DNA from: Clostridia bacterium
GTDB lineage: Bacteria; Bacillota; Clostridia; Christensenellales; HGM11417
Assembly (NCBI GenBank): GCA_028700355.1
Contig: JAQVSX010000041.1
Coordinates: forward strand, 1-6,409
Direction of reading: 5' to 3'
DNA: 6,409 bases
Below are positions 1 through 5,317 of the stretch, piece after piece (position 1 is the first letter of the stretch; the number at the start of each line of letters is the position of its first letter). Under the pieces are notes generated by a model, which saw only the letters and a program-made list of their open reading frames with translations, was not told where the DNA came from and did not search any database. A program made the translations under genes and the position numbers.

Positions 1-272
1 CCGCATATTATGGCGGCAGCGGCGGTTTGCTACCCATTGCTGCGCCGCAAATTCCCGTAGGCGGAAAAATTACAGACATTTTTCCGCTTAACAGGTGCGC
101 CGTTATCTTATCAAAGGCAAAATATAAAGACTGTTACTATCTGCCGCTAAGCTATGACAGGGCTGTAATAAAAGCGCAAGGGGTAAGCGGTGCGGCAAAG
201 GTTGTGTTACAGCGCAAAAGCTTTTATAATTTCGGCGGAAAAACCGCCCAAATAACGCTTAAATATAATTGA
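1..272 (+). CDS. C-terminal end of an unrecognised beta-rich protein (5' truncated)
   Basis: The reading frame is open from the left edge of the window (first full codon at base 3) to a TGA at 270-272, giving the last 89 residues of a longer protein. A TTG at 27 could be read as a start, but the frame is open upstream of it and no ribosome binding site precedes it, so I treat the gene as truncated by the window. The visible part starts with a small glycine-rich stretch (YYGGSGG) followed by alternating hydrophobic and polar residues typical of beta strands (for example CAVILSKAKY and AKVVLQRKSF). There is no membrane segment and no catalytic motif I recognise. It lies 12 bases upstream of the next gene on the same strand, and the two are probably in one operon. 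Function unknown; a surface, fibre or phage structural role would fit but is not shown. Confidence 0.7.
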   Translation, partial: AYYGGSGGLLPIAAPQIPVGGKITDIFPLNRCAVILSKAKYKDCYYLPLSYDRAVIKAQGVSGAAKVVLQRKSFYNFGGKTAQITLKYN

Positions 273-284
273 GGGGAATAGTAA

Positions 285-539
285 ATGTTTAAAAGTTACT
301 CTTTGCCTTATGGCGAAAAGATAAACGCTTTTTGTAGCGGCAACAATTTAATGCTTTATATTGCCGACGGCAAAAGGGTTTATTTTGCGAATCTTGTTAA
401 TTTTAAATCAGATTCGCCATATTTAGATAGCCCGCCCAAACTTTTTTTCCATTGCGACGAGATTTGTGCGTTTTCCGACGGGCGCTATCTGACAAGAAAA
501 AATGACCGTGTAAATTTATGCGGAACAAGCGGAGGTTAA
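285..539 (+). CDS. Small 84-residue beta-type protein, function unknown
   Basis: The ATG at 285 is preceded by GAGGGG (271-276) with an 8-base spacer, and that site overlaps the stop codon of the upstream gene, so the two genes are probably translationally coupled. The protein is 84 residues, has no signal peptide or membrane helix, and contains two segments that resemble each other: residues about 12-37 (INAFCSGNNL...DGKRVYFANL) and about 59-81 (EICAFSDGRYL...NDRVNLCG). Each has the pattern I-x-A-F, a turn with G, a hydrophobic strand and then R-V. Such short beta repeats occur in propeller or sandwich folds, but two are too few for a closed propeller, so it may assemble with a partner such as the preceding gene product. 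Four cysteines are present without a clear metal-binding pattern. I do not recognise the family. Confidence 0.72.
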   Translation: MFKSYSLPYGEKINAFCSGNNLMLYIADGKRVYFANLVNFKSDSPYLDSPPKLFFHCDEICAFSDGRYLTRKNDRVNLCGTSGG

Positions 540-542
540 AAA

Positions 543-1352
543 ATGTATAACGACAGCACATTAAAGGCGCTTATAGAAAACGCAAAAAAATCAGCCGAAC
601 TGCAAAAAAAGCAGTCTAAAAAGGAGCAGAATTTATTGGAGGAATTTGCCGAGATAGACCAAAAATACGGTGCGGGAAAAAGCGCAGAATACGCATTGCC
701 CACAGATGCCGAGCTTGAAGCGGCGGCAAAACAGGCTTATGCCGAGTTACATAGCAAGGGCAAAGAAGATATAGCAGATAAAACGGCAAAGGCATATCAA
801 GAGCTTGAAGGCAGTAAGGAGGCGCAAAAGCTGCGGCTTTTTGACCGCTTAGAGCAGATAGACAGCGCATTTAAAGAAAAAGAAAGGCAGTTAAAGGGCA
901 GGGCAATCAAACAGGGCATAGCAAGGTCTTCTATATTTGAAGGGGCGGCGGAGCTTTTAGGCAGCGAAAAACAGGCTGAGCAGTCTGCCGCAGACTCAGA
1001 TTATTTTAGTGTTATCAGGCAGACAGACCAAAAAATAGCCGCTTTGCAGCAGCAAATGCAAGATGCACTTGCCGACCTAAATCAAAGCTATGCCGAGAAA
1101 ATAAGCAAAAAGCTTGAAAAGCTTATTTCGCAAAGGGAAAAACAACTGCAGCAGTATTTAAAACAGCAAAAAAAGGACGACGAGAGCACAAAGGCTTTTA
1201 GACAGGAAGAAAAACTTGCCGCCGCAAAAAGATATTATGACAAAATGCCCGCCCAAAAGGCTATAGAGCATATAAGCGCAAATGAAAAGATAAAGGAGCA
1301 TTTAGGCAGCTATTATAATTATTTTGTTAATTATTTGAGAAGGAAAATTTAA
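543..1352 (+). CDS. Coiled-coil protein of unknown function
   Basis: The ATG at 543 has an ideal GGAGG at 531-535 (7-base spacer). That site encodes the last two glycines of the previous protein, so translation of the two genes is likely coupled. The 269-residue product is soluble and very rich in K, E, Q and A. Helical, coiled-coil-like stretches cover about residues 1-37, 85-120 and 155-230. Between them lies a glycine-containing break with the motif QGIARSSI (124-131), and the C-terminus ends in an aromatic and basic segment (SYYNYFVNYLRRKI, 256-269). Short motifs of the kind 'small-G-(I/L)-x-R/N-S-S' after a helical region occur in some phage structural or DNA-ejection proteins as I remember them; this is a loose resemblance, not a family assignment. 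No signal peptide, membrane helix or enzyme motif is visible. It is the last gene of the block; no terminator is clear behind it. Confidence 0.85.
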   Translation: MYNDSTLKALIENAKKSAELQKKQSKKEQNLLEEFAEIDQKYGAGKSAEYALPTDAELEAAAKQAYAELHSKGKEDIADKTAKAYQELEGSKEAQKLRLFDRLEQIDSAFKEKERQLKGRAIKQGIARSSIFEGAAELLGSEKQAEQSAADSDYFSVIRQTDQKIAALQQQMQDALADLNQSYAEKISKKLEKLISQREKQLQQYLKQQKKDDESTKAFRQEEKLAAAKRYYDKMPAQKAIEHISANEKIKEHLGSYYNYFVNYLRRKI

Positions 1353-1379
1353 GGCGCAAAAAAATATTATAAAAGCAGG

Positions 1380-1408
1380 TTGCAAACGGGTGTATTTTAT
1401 ATTATAAT
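1380..1408 (+). promoter_or_regulatory. Sigma-A type promoter for the membrane-protein pair
   Basis: TTGCAA at 1380-1385 and a perfect TATAAT at 1403-1408 are separated by exactly 17 bases. Transcription would start near 1414-1416 and give a leader of about 30 bases ending in AAGG (1431-1434) before the ATG at 1445. A short inverted repeat, TATAC (1412-1416) and GTATA (1427-1431), falls at the predicted start of the transcript; it may be an operator or just AT-rich coincidence. Confidence 0.75.
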
Positions 1409-1444
1409 AGATATACTGTATAAATAGTATAAGGTACGATTATT

Positions 1445-2266
1445 ATGATTTTATCCGCACTTAAATATTTTTTTAAAAACTTTTTACCGCTGGCGCTTTT
1501 TTCATTGCCCGCAGCGATTTTTTTGGCAATAAAATATAATCATTCCCTTTTCTTTAACTATATTTTCAACACAGGCATAGACGAGGGGACAACGCCTACC
1601 TTTATAAAAATATACGAGCATTTTTCACTGCTGCCGTCTATAAATATACTGATGATTTTATTGTGGAGCGTCCTTTTGATTTTTTCTTTCTGCCTGCTGT
1701 TTGCGTTTATAGAAAGGCATATGAAATACGGCATAAGCTCTTATTTAAAATCCTTAAAGTCGGTCAATTATTCTGTAATGGTTATACTGCCCGCATTTAT
1801 AACCATTATAGCGCTTGAAGAGCTTTTTGCTATGCTTAATGCGCTTTTTGTAAGGCTTTTAGGCGTTACCGGAGGGACATTCGGCTCTATTATAGTACCC
1901 ATAATATATATAGTGCTTTTAATTGTGCTGTTTTTAATATATTCGATATTGTCGCTGTGGATACCCGTCCGCATGGTTACAGGTTATTCCAACAAAGACA
2001 GCATAAGATATTCGTTGCGGCTTACGCAGGGCAGACAGTTTAAAATTATGTTTGGTCTGATGTTTCCGCTTATAGTAACTGCGCCCATTATGATACTATT
2101 TAAGCAGCTTTCTATTTTGCAGGATTTTAACACAATAGTATATTCGCTTTGCTATATATTCATAATAGGTTATCTGCCCGCCTATGTTATGGCGGCTTAC
2201 TTTGAATATTCAAAGACGGAAAGAAAGGACATAAAAAATAAAATTTTCAGAAAATTCAAATACTAA
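1445..2266 (+). CDS. Six-helix integral membrane protein, function unknown (first of a paralogous pair)
   Basis: The 273-residue product has about six hydrophobic segments, at residues roughly 13-30, 67-90, 110-137, 147-172, 201-218 and 231-252, with a basic, charged C-terminal tail (KTERKDIKNK, 257-266). There is no cleavable signal peptide and no recognisable transporter, enzyme or binding motif. The start ATG follows AAGG (1431-1434) with a 10-base spacer, a modest ribosome binding site. The long fourth helix ends in LWIP (171-174) and is followed by a soluble loop containing KDSIRYSLRL and QFKIMFG; the downstream gene product has the same arrangement around its own LWVP, which suggests common ancestry. 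The general layout resembles uncharacterised Firmicutes multi-pass proteins of the DUF975 or glycerophosphodiesterase membrane-domain kind, but I cannot place it in either family. It has its own promoter and is separated from the next gene by 26 bases. Confidence 0.88.
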   Translation: MILSALKYFFKNFLPLALFSLPAAIFLAIKYNHSLFFNYIFNTGIDEGTTPTFIKIYEHFSLLPSINILMILLWSVLLIFSFCLLFAFIERHMKYGISSYLKSLKSVNYSVMVILPAFITIIALEELFAMLNALFVRLLGVTGGTFGSIIVPIIYIVLLIVLFLIYSILSLWIPVRMVTGYSNKDSIRYSLRLTQGRQFKIMFGLMFPLIVTAPIMILFKQLSILQDFNTIVYSLCYIFIIGYLPAYVMAAYFEYSKTERKDIKNKIFRKFKY

Positions 2267-2292
2267 CAAATATAAGGCGATAAGGAACGCAT

Positions 2293-3210
2293 ATGTCAAT
2301 TAAAAACAGTATAAAAATTTTGCTGAATAACTTTTCCGTAGTATGGAAAATACTTGTTTATCAGATTATTGTAATAGCCATAAGCCTTGCGCTTATCGCA
2401 AGCTTTGTAATGCCCAATATTTATACGATATATAACAGCGTAAAGGGAACGGGCTTGCTGTCTAACGCTAAGCTGATTATAAACGCCTTTTTGGAAAGGG
2501 GAGATTTGACTTCAAGCATAGAAGCCTTTAAGACAAGCTTAGACGAAGTATCTTTAATTTTGACGCAGTACGATTCGCTTTTGATAATGTCTATGCTTTT
2601 TGTGCTTGCCATAGTGATTTTCGGCAACCTTTTAAGTGGACTGAGCGAGCTTCCCGTAAGCGATATGATAAACGCCGATATGTCGTCAAACGCAAAATAC
2701 GGTTTTTGTTCAAGGTTTATAATTACCTTGGGCAAAAATTTAAAATATCAGCTTGTGCGCCTTATTACCGAAATACCCGTATTTATAATTATAGCTTTTG
2801 TCGTGTGGCAGAGCTTTTCATTTTTGTTCGGTTACATAGGGATTTTTGCGCTGTTTTTCTGCTTTGTGCTTTTTATCGTGCTGCTCAGCTTTTTGCAGGC
2901 TTTTCTGTGCCTGTGGGTGCCTGAAATAACGGTAAACAATGGCAATATTTTTTCTTCAATAAAAAGCGGCTTTATAAAAATAAAGCCAAAATATTTTTCA
3001 GCCGTTTCGGGCTATGCGTTTATAAATATATTTTTATTGTTTGCAAATATTATGCTTGCCTTTTTTACCTGCGGAGCGGGACTGCTTGTAAGCATACCCA
3101 TGAGCGCCTTTTTTATAATAATTTTCCGCATGGTTATTTTTTACGATATAAACGGTTTAAAATACTATCTTGACAGCAATACTATAATTTCACCCAAAGA
3201 TTTTTTGTAA
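2293..3210 (+). CDS. Multi-pass integral membrane protein, function unknown (second of the pair)
   Basis: The ATG at 2293 follows AAGGA (2282-2286) with a 6-base spacer, and the gene starts 26 bases after the preceding membrane gene, so both probably share one transcript. The 305-residue product has hydrophobic segments at about 19-40, 96-116, 156-173, 178-207 (long, one or two passes), 234-256 and 258-284. A polar loop of about 55 residues (41-95) between the first two helices is longer than in the neighbour. LWVP (207-210) at the end of a long helix, followed by FSSIKSGFIKI and KYFSAVSG, matches the LWIP region of the upstream protein in order and spacing. I infer a paralogous pair that may work as a heteromer. 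There are no charged residues in the helices that point to a substrate. The gene converges on the minus-strand ykvI-like gene with only 30 bases between stop codons and no convincing terminator there. Confidence 0.88.
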   Translation: MSIKNSIKILLNNFSVVWKILVYQIIVIAISLALIASFVMPNIYTIYNSVKGTGLLSNAKLIINAFLERGDLTSSIEAFKTSLDEVSLILTQYDSLLIMSMLFVLAIVIFGNLLSGLSELPVSDMINADMSSNAKYGFCSRFIITLGKNLKYQLVRLITEIPVFIIIAFVVWQSFSFLFGYIGIFALFFCFVLFIVLLSFLQAFLCLWVPEITVNNGNIFSSIKSGFIKIKPKYFSAVSGYAFINIFLLFANIMLAFFTCGAGLLVSIPMSAFFIIIFRMVIFYDINGLKYYLDSNTIISPKDFL

Positions 3211-3240
3211 GTCGCTGACCTGCAAATCGCTTAAACATTT

Positions 3241-4332
3241 TCAAAAAGTCGGGGAGCTATTTTGAGCCTTGCGCTTATTTTTAAGCTCTCCGTTAAACAC
3301 GGCGCAAAACGCTATAAACGCTATGCCGATAAGCCCCTGTAACGGATAAATATAGGTTATAATGTAAGAAAAACCCACCCTGCTGACAAGAAAAGCGGCA
3401 GCGCCGATTATTATTGCCGTTATGTCGGCATTGCTAATGTATGCCGAAAGGTAATTTTCAAGCGGATAAAGAGCCGAAAGCAGCGTTAAAAAGATTGCAA
3501 AACACAGTATCAGCGCAGACAGCGCCGAAAAAACAGGGGAAATTTGAACCGCAAGCACTACCATAGGCATTTCGGAATCGCTTACAAGGGAATAATTTAG
3601 CAGCAGTGTTATAAGTATAAGCGCAAGCAAAGCTATAATTATTATTGTGCCTATTGTAGCCGAAATTTTTTTTTGAGAGGCGTTTGCAGTTATTCCCGTT
3701 TTTATTAGCAGCGCAGATGTAAGCAGCATATTCATACCGACATAGAGCGCCGCATGCAAAATTGTGTCAAAAAAAGCGGTGGTTTCTCTGCCGGCGGTGT
3801 AAGATGCGATTTGCTGCGGCGACAGCCAATAAAAGCATACCGCAAATATAAAAAACACTATCAGCGGCACAAGCAGACTGTTTATTTTTAATATACCGGT
3901 AATTCCCTTGCGTGTCAGGGCAATGCCGAGTATCAGTATCAGCACAGAAAATATGGGAAAAGCGCCCTTATATCCTGCCGATTCCGCCGCAAGAGCGTCA
4001 GTTGCCGCAAGCATAGCCGCAATAAGCGTGAGATAGCAAAGCGCCAAAAATATATTGAATATTTTGCTGTACCTTCTGAGCAGTATTTTGTTTATACAGA
4101 ATAAATCGTCGCATTTAAGGCGTTTGCCCAACCTGAAAAACAGCATACACGAAGAATAGAAAAAAATCCCCGCCACCGTTACGGCGGCAATTAAAGTGAG
4201 CGGACTGCCGCTGAAAAAGGTCAGAATTTCCTTTCCCGACGCAAAGCCCGCCCCCACTATCGTTCCCACAAAAAGCAGCCCCACTTTTACCGCATATAAT
4301 GTGTCAGCAAATTTTTGTTTTTTTGTTGCCAT
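3241..4332 (-). CDS. YkvI-family membrane protein (COG3949), putative APC-superfamily transporter
   Basis: The 363-residue, strongly hydrophobic protein begins with the family hallmark: after a short basic N-terminus comes a first helix with GTIVGAGFASGKEI (residues 23-36). The G-x-x-x-G-A-G-F-A-S-G-K/R-E pattern is typical of YkvI-type proteins and resembles the broken first helix of LeuT/APC-fold transporters, where the glycines bind substrate or ions. About ten hydrophobic segments follow. Further family-like features are ALYVGMNML (195-203), SEMPM (253-257) in a loop and YPLQGLIG (349-356) near the end. The length is normal for the family. The substrate is unknown; YkvI of Bacillus subtilis is itself uncharacterised, so transport is an inference from fold. 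The gene is monocistronic in this window. The first Met in the frame (4332) is used as the start, although no Shine-Dalgarno sequence lies before it. Confidence 0.9.
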   Translation of the reverse strand: MATKKQKFADTLYAVKVGLLFVGTIVGAGFASGKEILTFFSGSPLTLIAAVTVAGIFFYSSCMLFFRLGKRLKCDDLFCINKILLRRYSKIFNIFLALCYLTLIAAMLAATDALAAESAGYKGAFPIFSVLILILGIALTRKGITGILKINSLLVPLIVFFIFAVCFYWLSPQQIASYTAGRETTAFFDTILHAALYVGMNMLLTSALLIKTGITANASQKKISATIGTIIIIALLALILITLLLNYSLVSDSEMPMVVLAVQISPVFSALSALILCFAIFLTLLSALYPLENYLSAYISNADITAIIIGAAAFLVSRVGFSYIITYIYPLQGLIGIAFIAFCAVFNGELKNKRKAQNSSPTF

Positions 4333-4336
4333 TTAT

Positions 4337-4342
4337 ATTATA
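4337..4342 (-). promoter_or_regulatory. Possible -10 box immediately before the ykvI-like gene
   Basis: On the minus strand a perfect TATAAT ends only four bases before the ATG at 4332-4330. If used, transcription would start within or next to the start codon and the mRNA would be leaderless, which would fit the lack of a Shine-Dalgarno sequence. No good -35 box is found at 16-18 bases upstream (ATAATC at the 17-base position). An alternative weak -10 is CATAAT at 4361-4366. Low confidence. Confidence 0.3.
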
Positions 4343-4356
4343 TTGCGCAAGCAATA
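4341..4356. repeat. Short perfect inverted repeat upstream of the ykvI-like gene
   Basis: TATTGC (4341-4346) and GCAATA (4351-4356) flank the four bases GCAA. The repeat overlaps the possible -10 box, so it could be an operator or a small hairpin in the 5' region of the gene. The six-base arms make chance a realistic alternative. Confidence 0.4.
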
Positions 4357-4385
4357 AAGGATTATGCAAAAAGCGCAGGGCAAAT

Positions 4386-4455
4386 AAAAAAAGCGTAATG
4401 GCTAACGCAAATTTACAGCGTTGCTGTTTTCATACTACCCGTACGCCGCTTTTTT
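4386..4455. other. Structured intergenic element with T tracts on both strands (bidirectional terminator-like or small RNA)
   Basis: AAAAAAGCG (4387-4395) pairs with CGCTTTTTT (4447-4455) as a 9-bp outer stem around 51 bases. Inside lie a perfect hairpin ACAGC-GTT-GCTGT (4415-4427) and a weaker one GCGT...ACGC (4393-4408). On the minus strand the element ends in a run of seven U residues (4392-4386), and on the plus strand in six U residues (4450-4455), so it could stop transcription from either side. The toxin-antitoxin operon reads towards it on the minus strand, behind that operon's own terminator. Nothing in the window reads into it on the plus strand. It does not match a riboswitch, T-box or known small RNA that I can recall. 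Confidence 0.4.
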
Positions 4456-4476
4456 GAAACTGTCGGAATTATTTAA

Positions 4477-4496
4477 TGCGTAAGTAAGCTTACGCA
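4477..4496. repeat. Inverted repeat (8-bp stem, 4-base loop)
   Basis: TGCGTAAG (4477-4484) and CTTACGCA (4489-4496) are perfect inverted copies around TAAG. No T tract follows on either strand, so it is not a standard terminator. It resembles the GCGTTAGC...TTACGC hairpin at 4393-4409 on the minus strand, so the two may be degenerate copies of one small palindromic repeat. Confidence 0.5.
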
Positions 4497-4516
4497 GACG
4501 ATGATTTCTATGATAT

Positions 4517-4543
4517 AAAAAAGGCACTCTCAAGAGTGCCTTT
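4517..4543 (-). terminator. Intrinsic terminator of the toxin-antitoxin operon, overlapping the antitoxin gene end
   Basis: Read on the minus strand, GGCACTC, the loop TTGA and GAGTGCC form a 7-bp GC-rich stem, extended by T-A, A-T and T-A pairs, followed by a run of six T residues (4522-4517) and TATATC. The TGA stop codon of the antitoxin gene (4532-4530) sits inside the loop, so the last antitoxin codons form the upstream arm. This is a compact and convincing rho-independent terminator. Confidence 0.88.
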
Positions 4544-4814
4544 CAGAAACAACTGCTAATGTTAAGCCCAAAGGTTTTAATACTTTTAAAACAGTATCAA
4601 TTTGAGGTTTAACCTTAAAGCTCTCCATTCTTGCTATTGAAGATTGTTTAACCCCGATTAAATTTGCTATATCTCTTTGACTTAAACCTAATTCTTCTCT
4701 TTTGCTTATATAACAGCTTAAAATCTTTGCAACCTGTTCGATTATTTCCATATTATCTTTGTCTTTTTCGCTTATGCTTTTGACATAATTTTTATAATCT
4801 TCCCATGTTCTCAT
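4530..4814 (-). CDS. higA: HigA-type antitoxin, XRE-family helix-turn-helix protein
   Basis: The 94-residue protein carries a Cro/C1-type helix-turn-helix at about residues 40-85: LSQRDIANLIGVKQSSIARME (44-64) shows the canonical Q-x-x-(I/L)-A-x-x-x-G-(I/V)-x-x-x-x-(I/V)-x-x-x-E pattern, and the following helix ends in LKPLGLTL (79-86), typical of HigA antitoxins. The N-terminal part (1-39) is charged and helical and presumably contacts the toxin. In this family the antitoxin binds and neutralises the toxin and, with it, represses the operon promoter. The start ATG lies one base after the toxin stop codon and has a perfect AGGAGG 10 bases upstream inside the toxin gene, which should give strong, coupled translation. 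The palindrome in the promoter is the likely binding site. Its 3' end is part of the terminator. It is AT-rich compared with flanking genes. Confidence 0.92.
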   Translation of the reverse strand: MRTWEDYKNYVKSISEKDKDNMEIIEQVAKILSCYISKREELGLSQRDIANLIGVKQSSIARMESFKVKPQIDTVLKVLKPLGLTLAVVSERHS

Positions 4815-4815
4815 A

Positions 4816-5175
4816 TTACTTAAACCTCCTTATATAGTCTGCTGCCAACCTTAGTGCCTTTTCAATTTCTCTCTGTGGTGTTTTTTGTGTTTTTTTCCTA
4901 AAACAGCTTAACAAAATATATTTATTATCTTTATGATAGAAAAATAAAATTCTGTTATTGCCGGGTCTTAATTCCCATATGCAATCTCTTATGTGTTTAA
5001 CAAGATAACAGTTTAATTTAGTACCTTGTTCTTGAAGTAAATCTAAACAATAACAAATCTGTTTAAACTCTACATTTGCATCTTTATTGTTTTCAATTTT
5101 GCATCTTAAATTATCAATAAAGTCCCATACTTCGCTTTTGCCTTTTTCATTCTCATAAAATAAAATCTCAAACAT
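4816..5175 (-). CDS. higB: HigB/Gp49-like toxin of a type II toxin-antitoxin system (RelE/ParE superfamily)
   Basis: The 119-residue basic protein matches the phage-derived Gp49-like/HigB family. Family features are the N-terminal beta strand FEILFYENEKGKSEVWDFID (2-21), a helix-loop, the core strand WELRPGNNRILFFY (67-80, with conserved R70 and R75) and the C-terminal segment CFRKKTQKTPQREIEKA (91-107), whose F-x-K-K-T-x-K-T-P motif is diagnostic. Members of this superfamily are ribosome-dependent mRNA endonucleases, so the expected role is to cut mRNA and stop growth when the antitoxin is lost. The position just before that motif, often His in relatives, is S90-C91 here; I cannot say whether activity is affected. 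The gene precedes its antitoxin, the order typical of higBA. Start ATG at 5175 has a weak AGGG at 6 bases and lies about 20 bases after the predicted transcription start. The gene appears intact. Confidence 0.92.
   Translation of the reverse strand: MFEILFYENEKGKSEVWDFIDNLRCKIENNKDANVEFKQICYCLDLLQEQGTKLNCYLVKHIRDCIWELRPGNNRILFFYHKDNKYILLSCFRKKTQKTPQREIEKALRLAADYIRRFK
4825..4830 (-). promoter_or_regulatory. Strong ribosome binding site of the antitoxin gene, inside the toxin gene
   Basis: AGGAGG on the minus strand lies 10 bases before the antitoxin ATG and within the last codons of the toxin gene. The toxin gene itself has only a weak AGGG (5182-5185) before its ATG. The difference favours higher antitoxin than toxin synthesis from the shared mRNA. 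Confidence 0.85.
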
Positions 5176-5201
5176 CTTTATCCCTATATAGTATATGTTC
5201 T

Positions 5202-5230
5202 ATGATAACATATATGTTATCGTAAGTCAA
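5202..5230 (-). promoter_or_regulatory. Promoter of the higBA operon
   Basis: On the minus strand TTGACT (5230-5225) and TATCAT (5207-5202) are separated by exactly 17 bases; each matches the sigma-A consensus at five of six positions. Transcription would start near 5195, giving a leader of about 20 bases before the toxin ATG. Confidence 0.78.
5204..5221. promoter_or_regulatory. Palindromic operator of the higBA operon
   Basis: GATAACATATATGTTATC is a perfect 18-bp palindrome that fills most of the spacer between the -35 and -10 boxes and overlaps four bases of the -10. The half-site TATATGTT (5211-5218) recurs in direct orientation at 5192-5199, 19 bases away, over the predicted transcription start. 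HigA, alone or with HigB, is the obvious candidate to bind here and repress the operon; this is inferred from position and from the behaviour of the family. Confidence 0.75.
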
Positions 5231-5317
5231 TATGTAAATGACAAATAATTATATTATTTTTTTTATTATTAATAGTTTTTTTAATCATTCCAAGTTTTCA
5301 TATAATTTAAAAATTCC

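Noticed and set aside
27..29. TTG as a start codon for the first gene
   Set aside because: The frame is open to the left edge and there is no ribosome binding site; the gene is more simply truncated.
616..870. Minus-strand reading frame inside the coiled-coil gene
   Set aside because: It is antisense to a gene with an ideal ribosome binding site and normal codon use, and has no family features.
1109..1123. AAGCTTGAAAAGCTT repeat
   Set aside because: It encodes KLEKL in a coiled coil and follows from the amino acid composition.
1768..2924. Further reading frames opposite or within the two membrane genes (1768-1974, 2421-2735, 2706-2924)
   Set aside because: They are shadows of clear multi-pass membrane proteins and lack plausible ribosome binding sites.
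3211..3240. Bidirectional terminator between the convergent genes
   Set aside because: Only a short, bulged pairing (AAGTCGC with GCGCTT-like bases) is possible, and there is no stable GC stem with a T tract.
4393..4430. Integron attC-like site (GCTAAC ... GCGTT)
   Set aside because: The core does not fit GTTRRRY and its complement, and there is no integrase or gene cassette array.
4333..4529. Riboswitch, T-box or tRNA before ykvI
   Set aside because: No T-box sequence, tRNA cloverleaf or riboswitch core that I know can be read in either strand.
4425..5302. GTTTTCATA on both sides of the toxin-antitoxin module as an insertion target duplication
   Set aside because: Nine AT-rich bases at asymmetrical distances from the module are likely chance, and no mobile gene is present.
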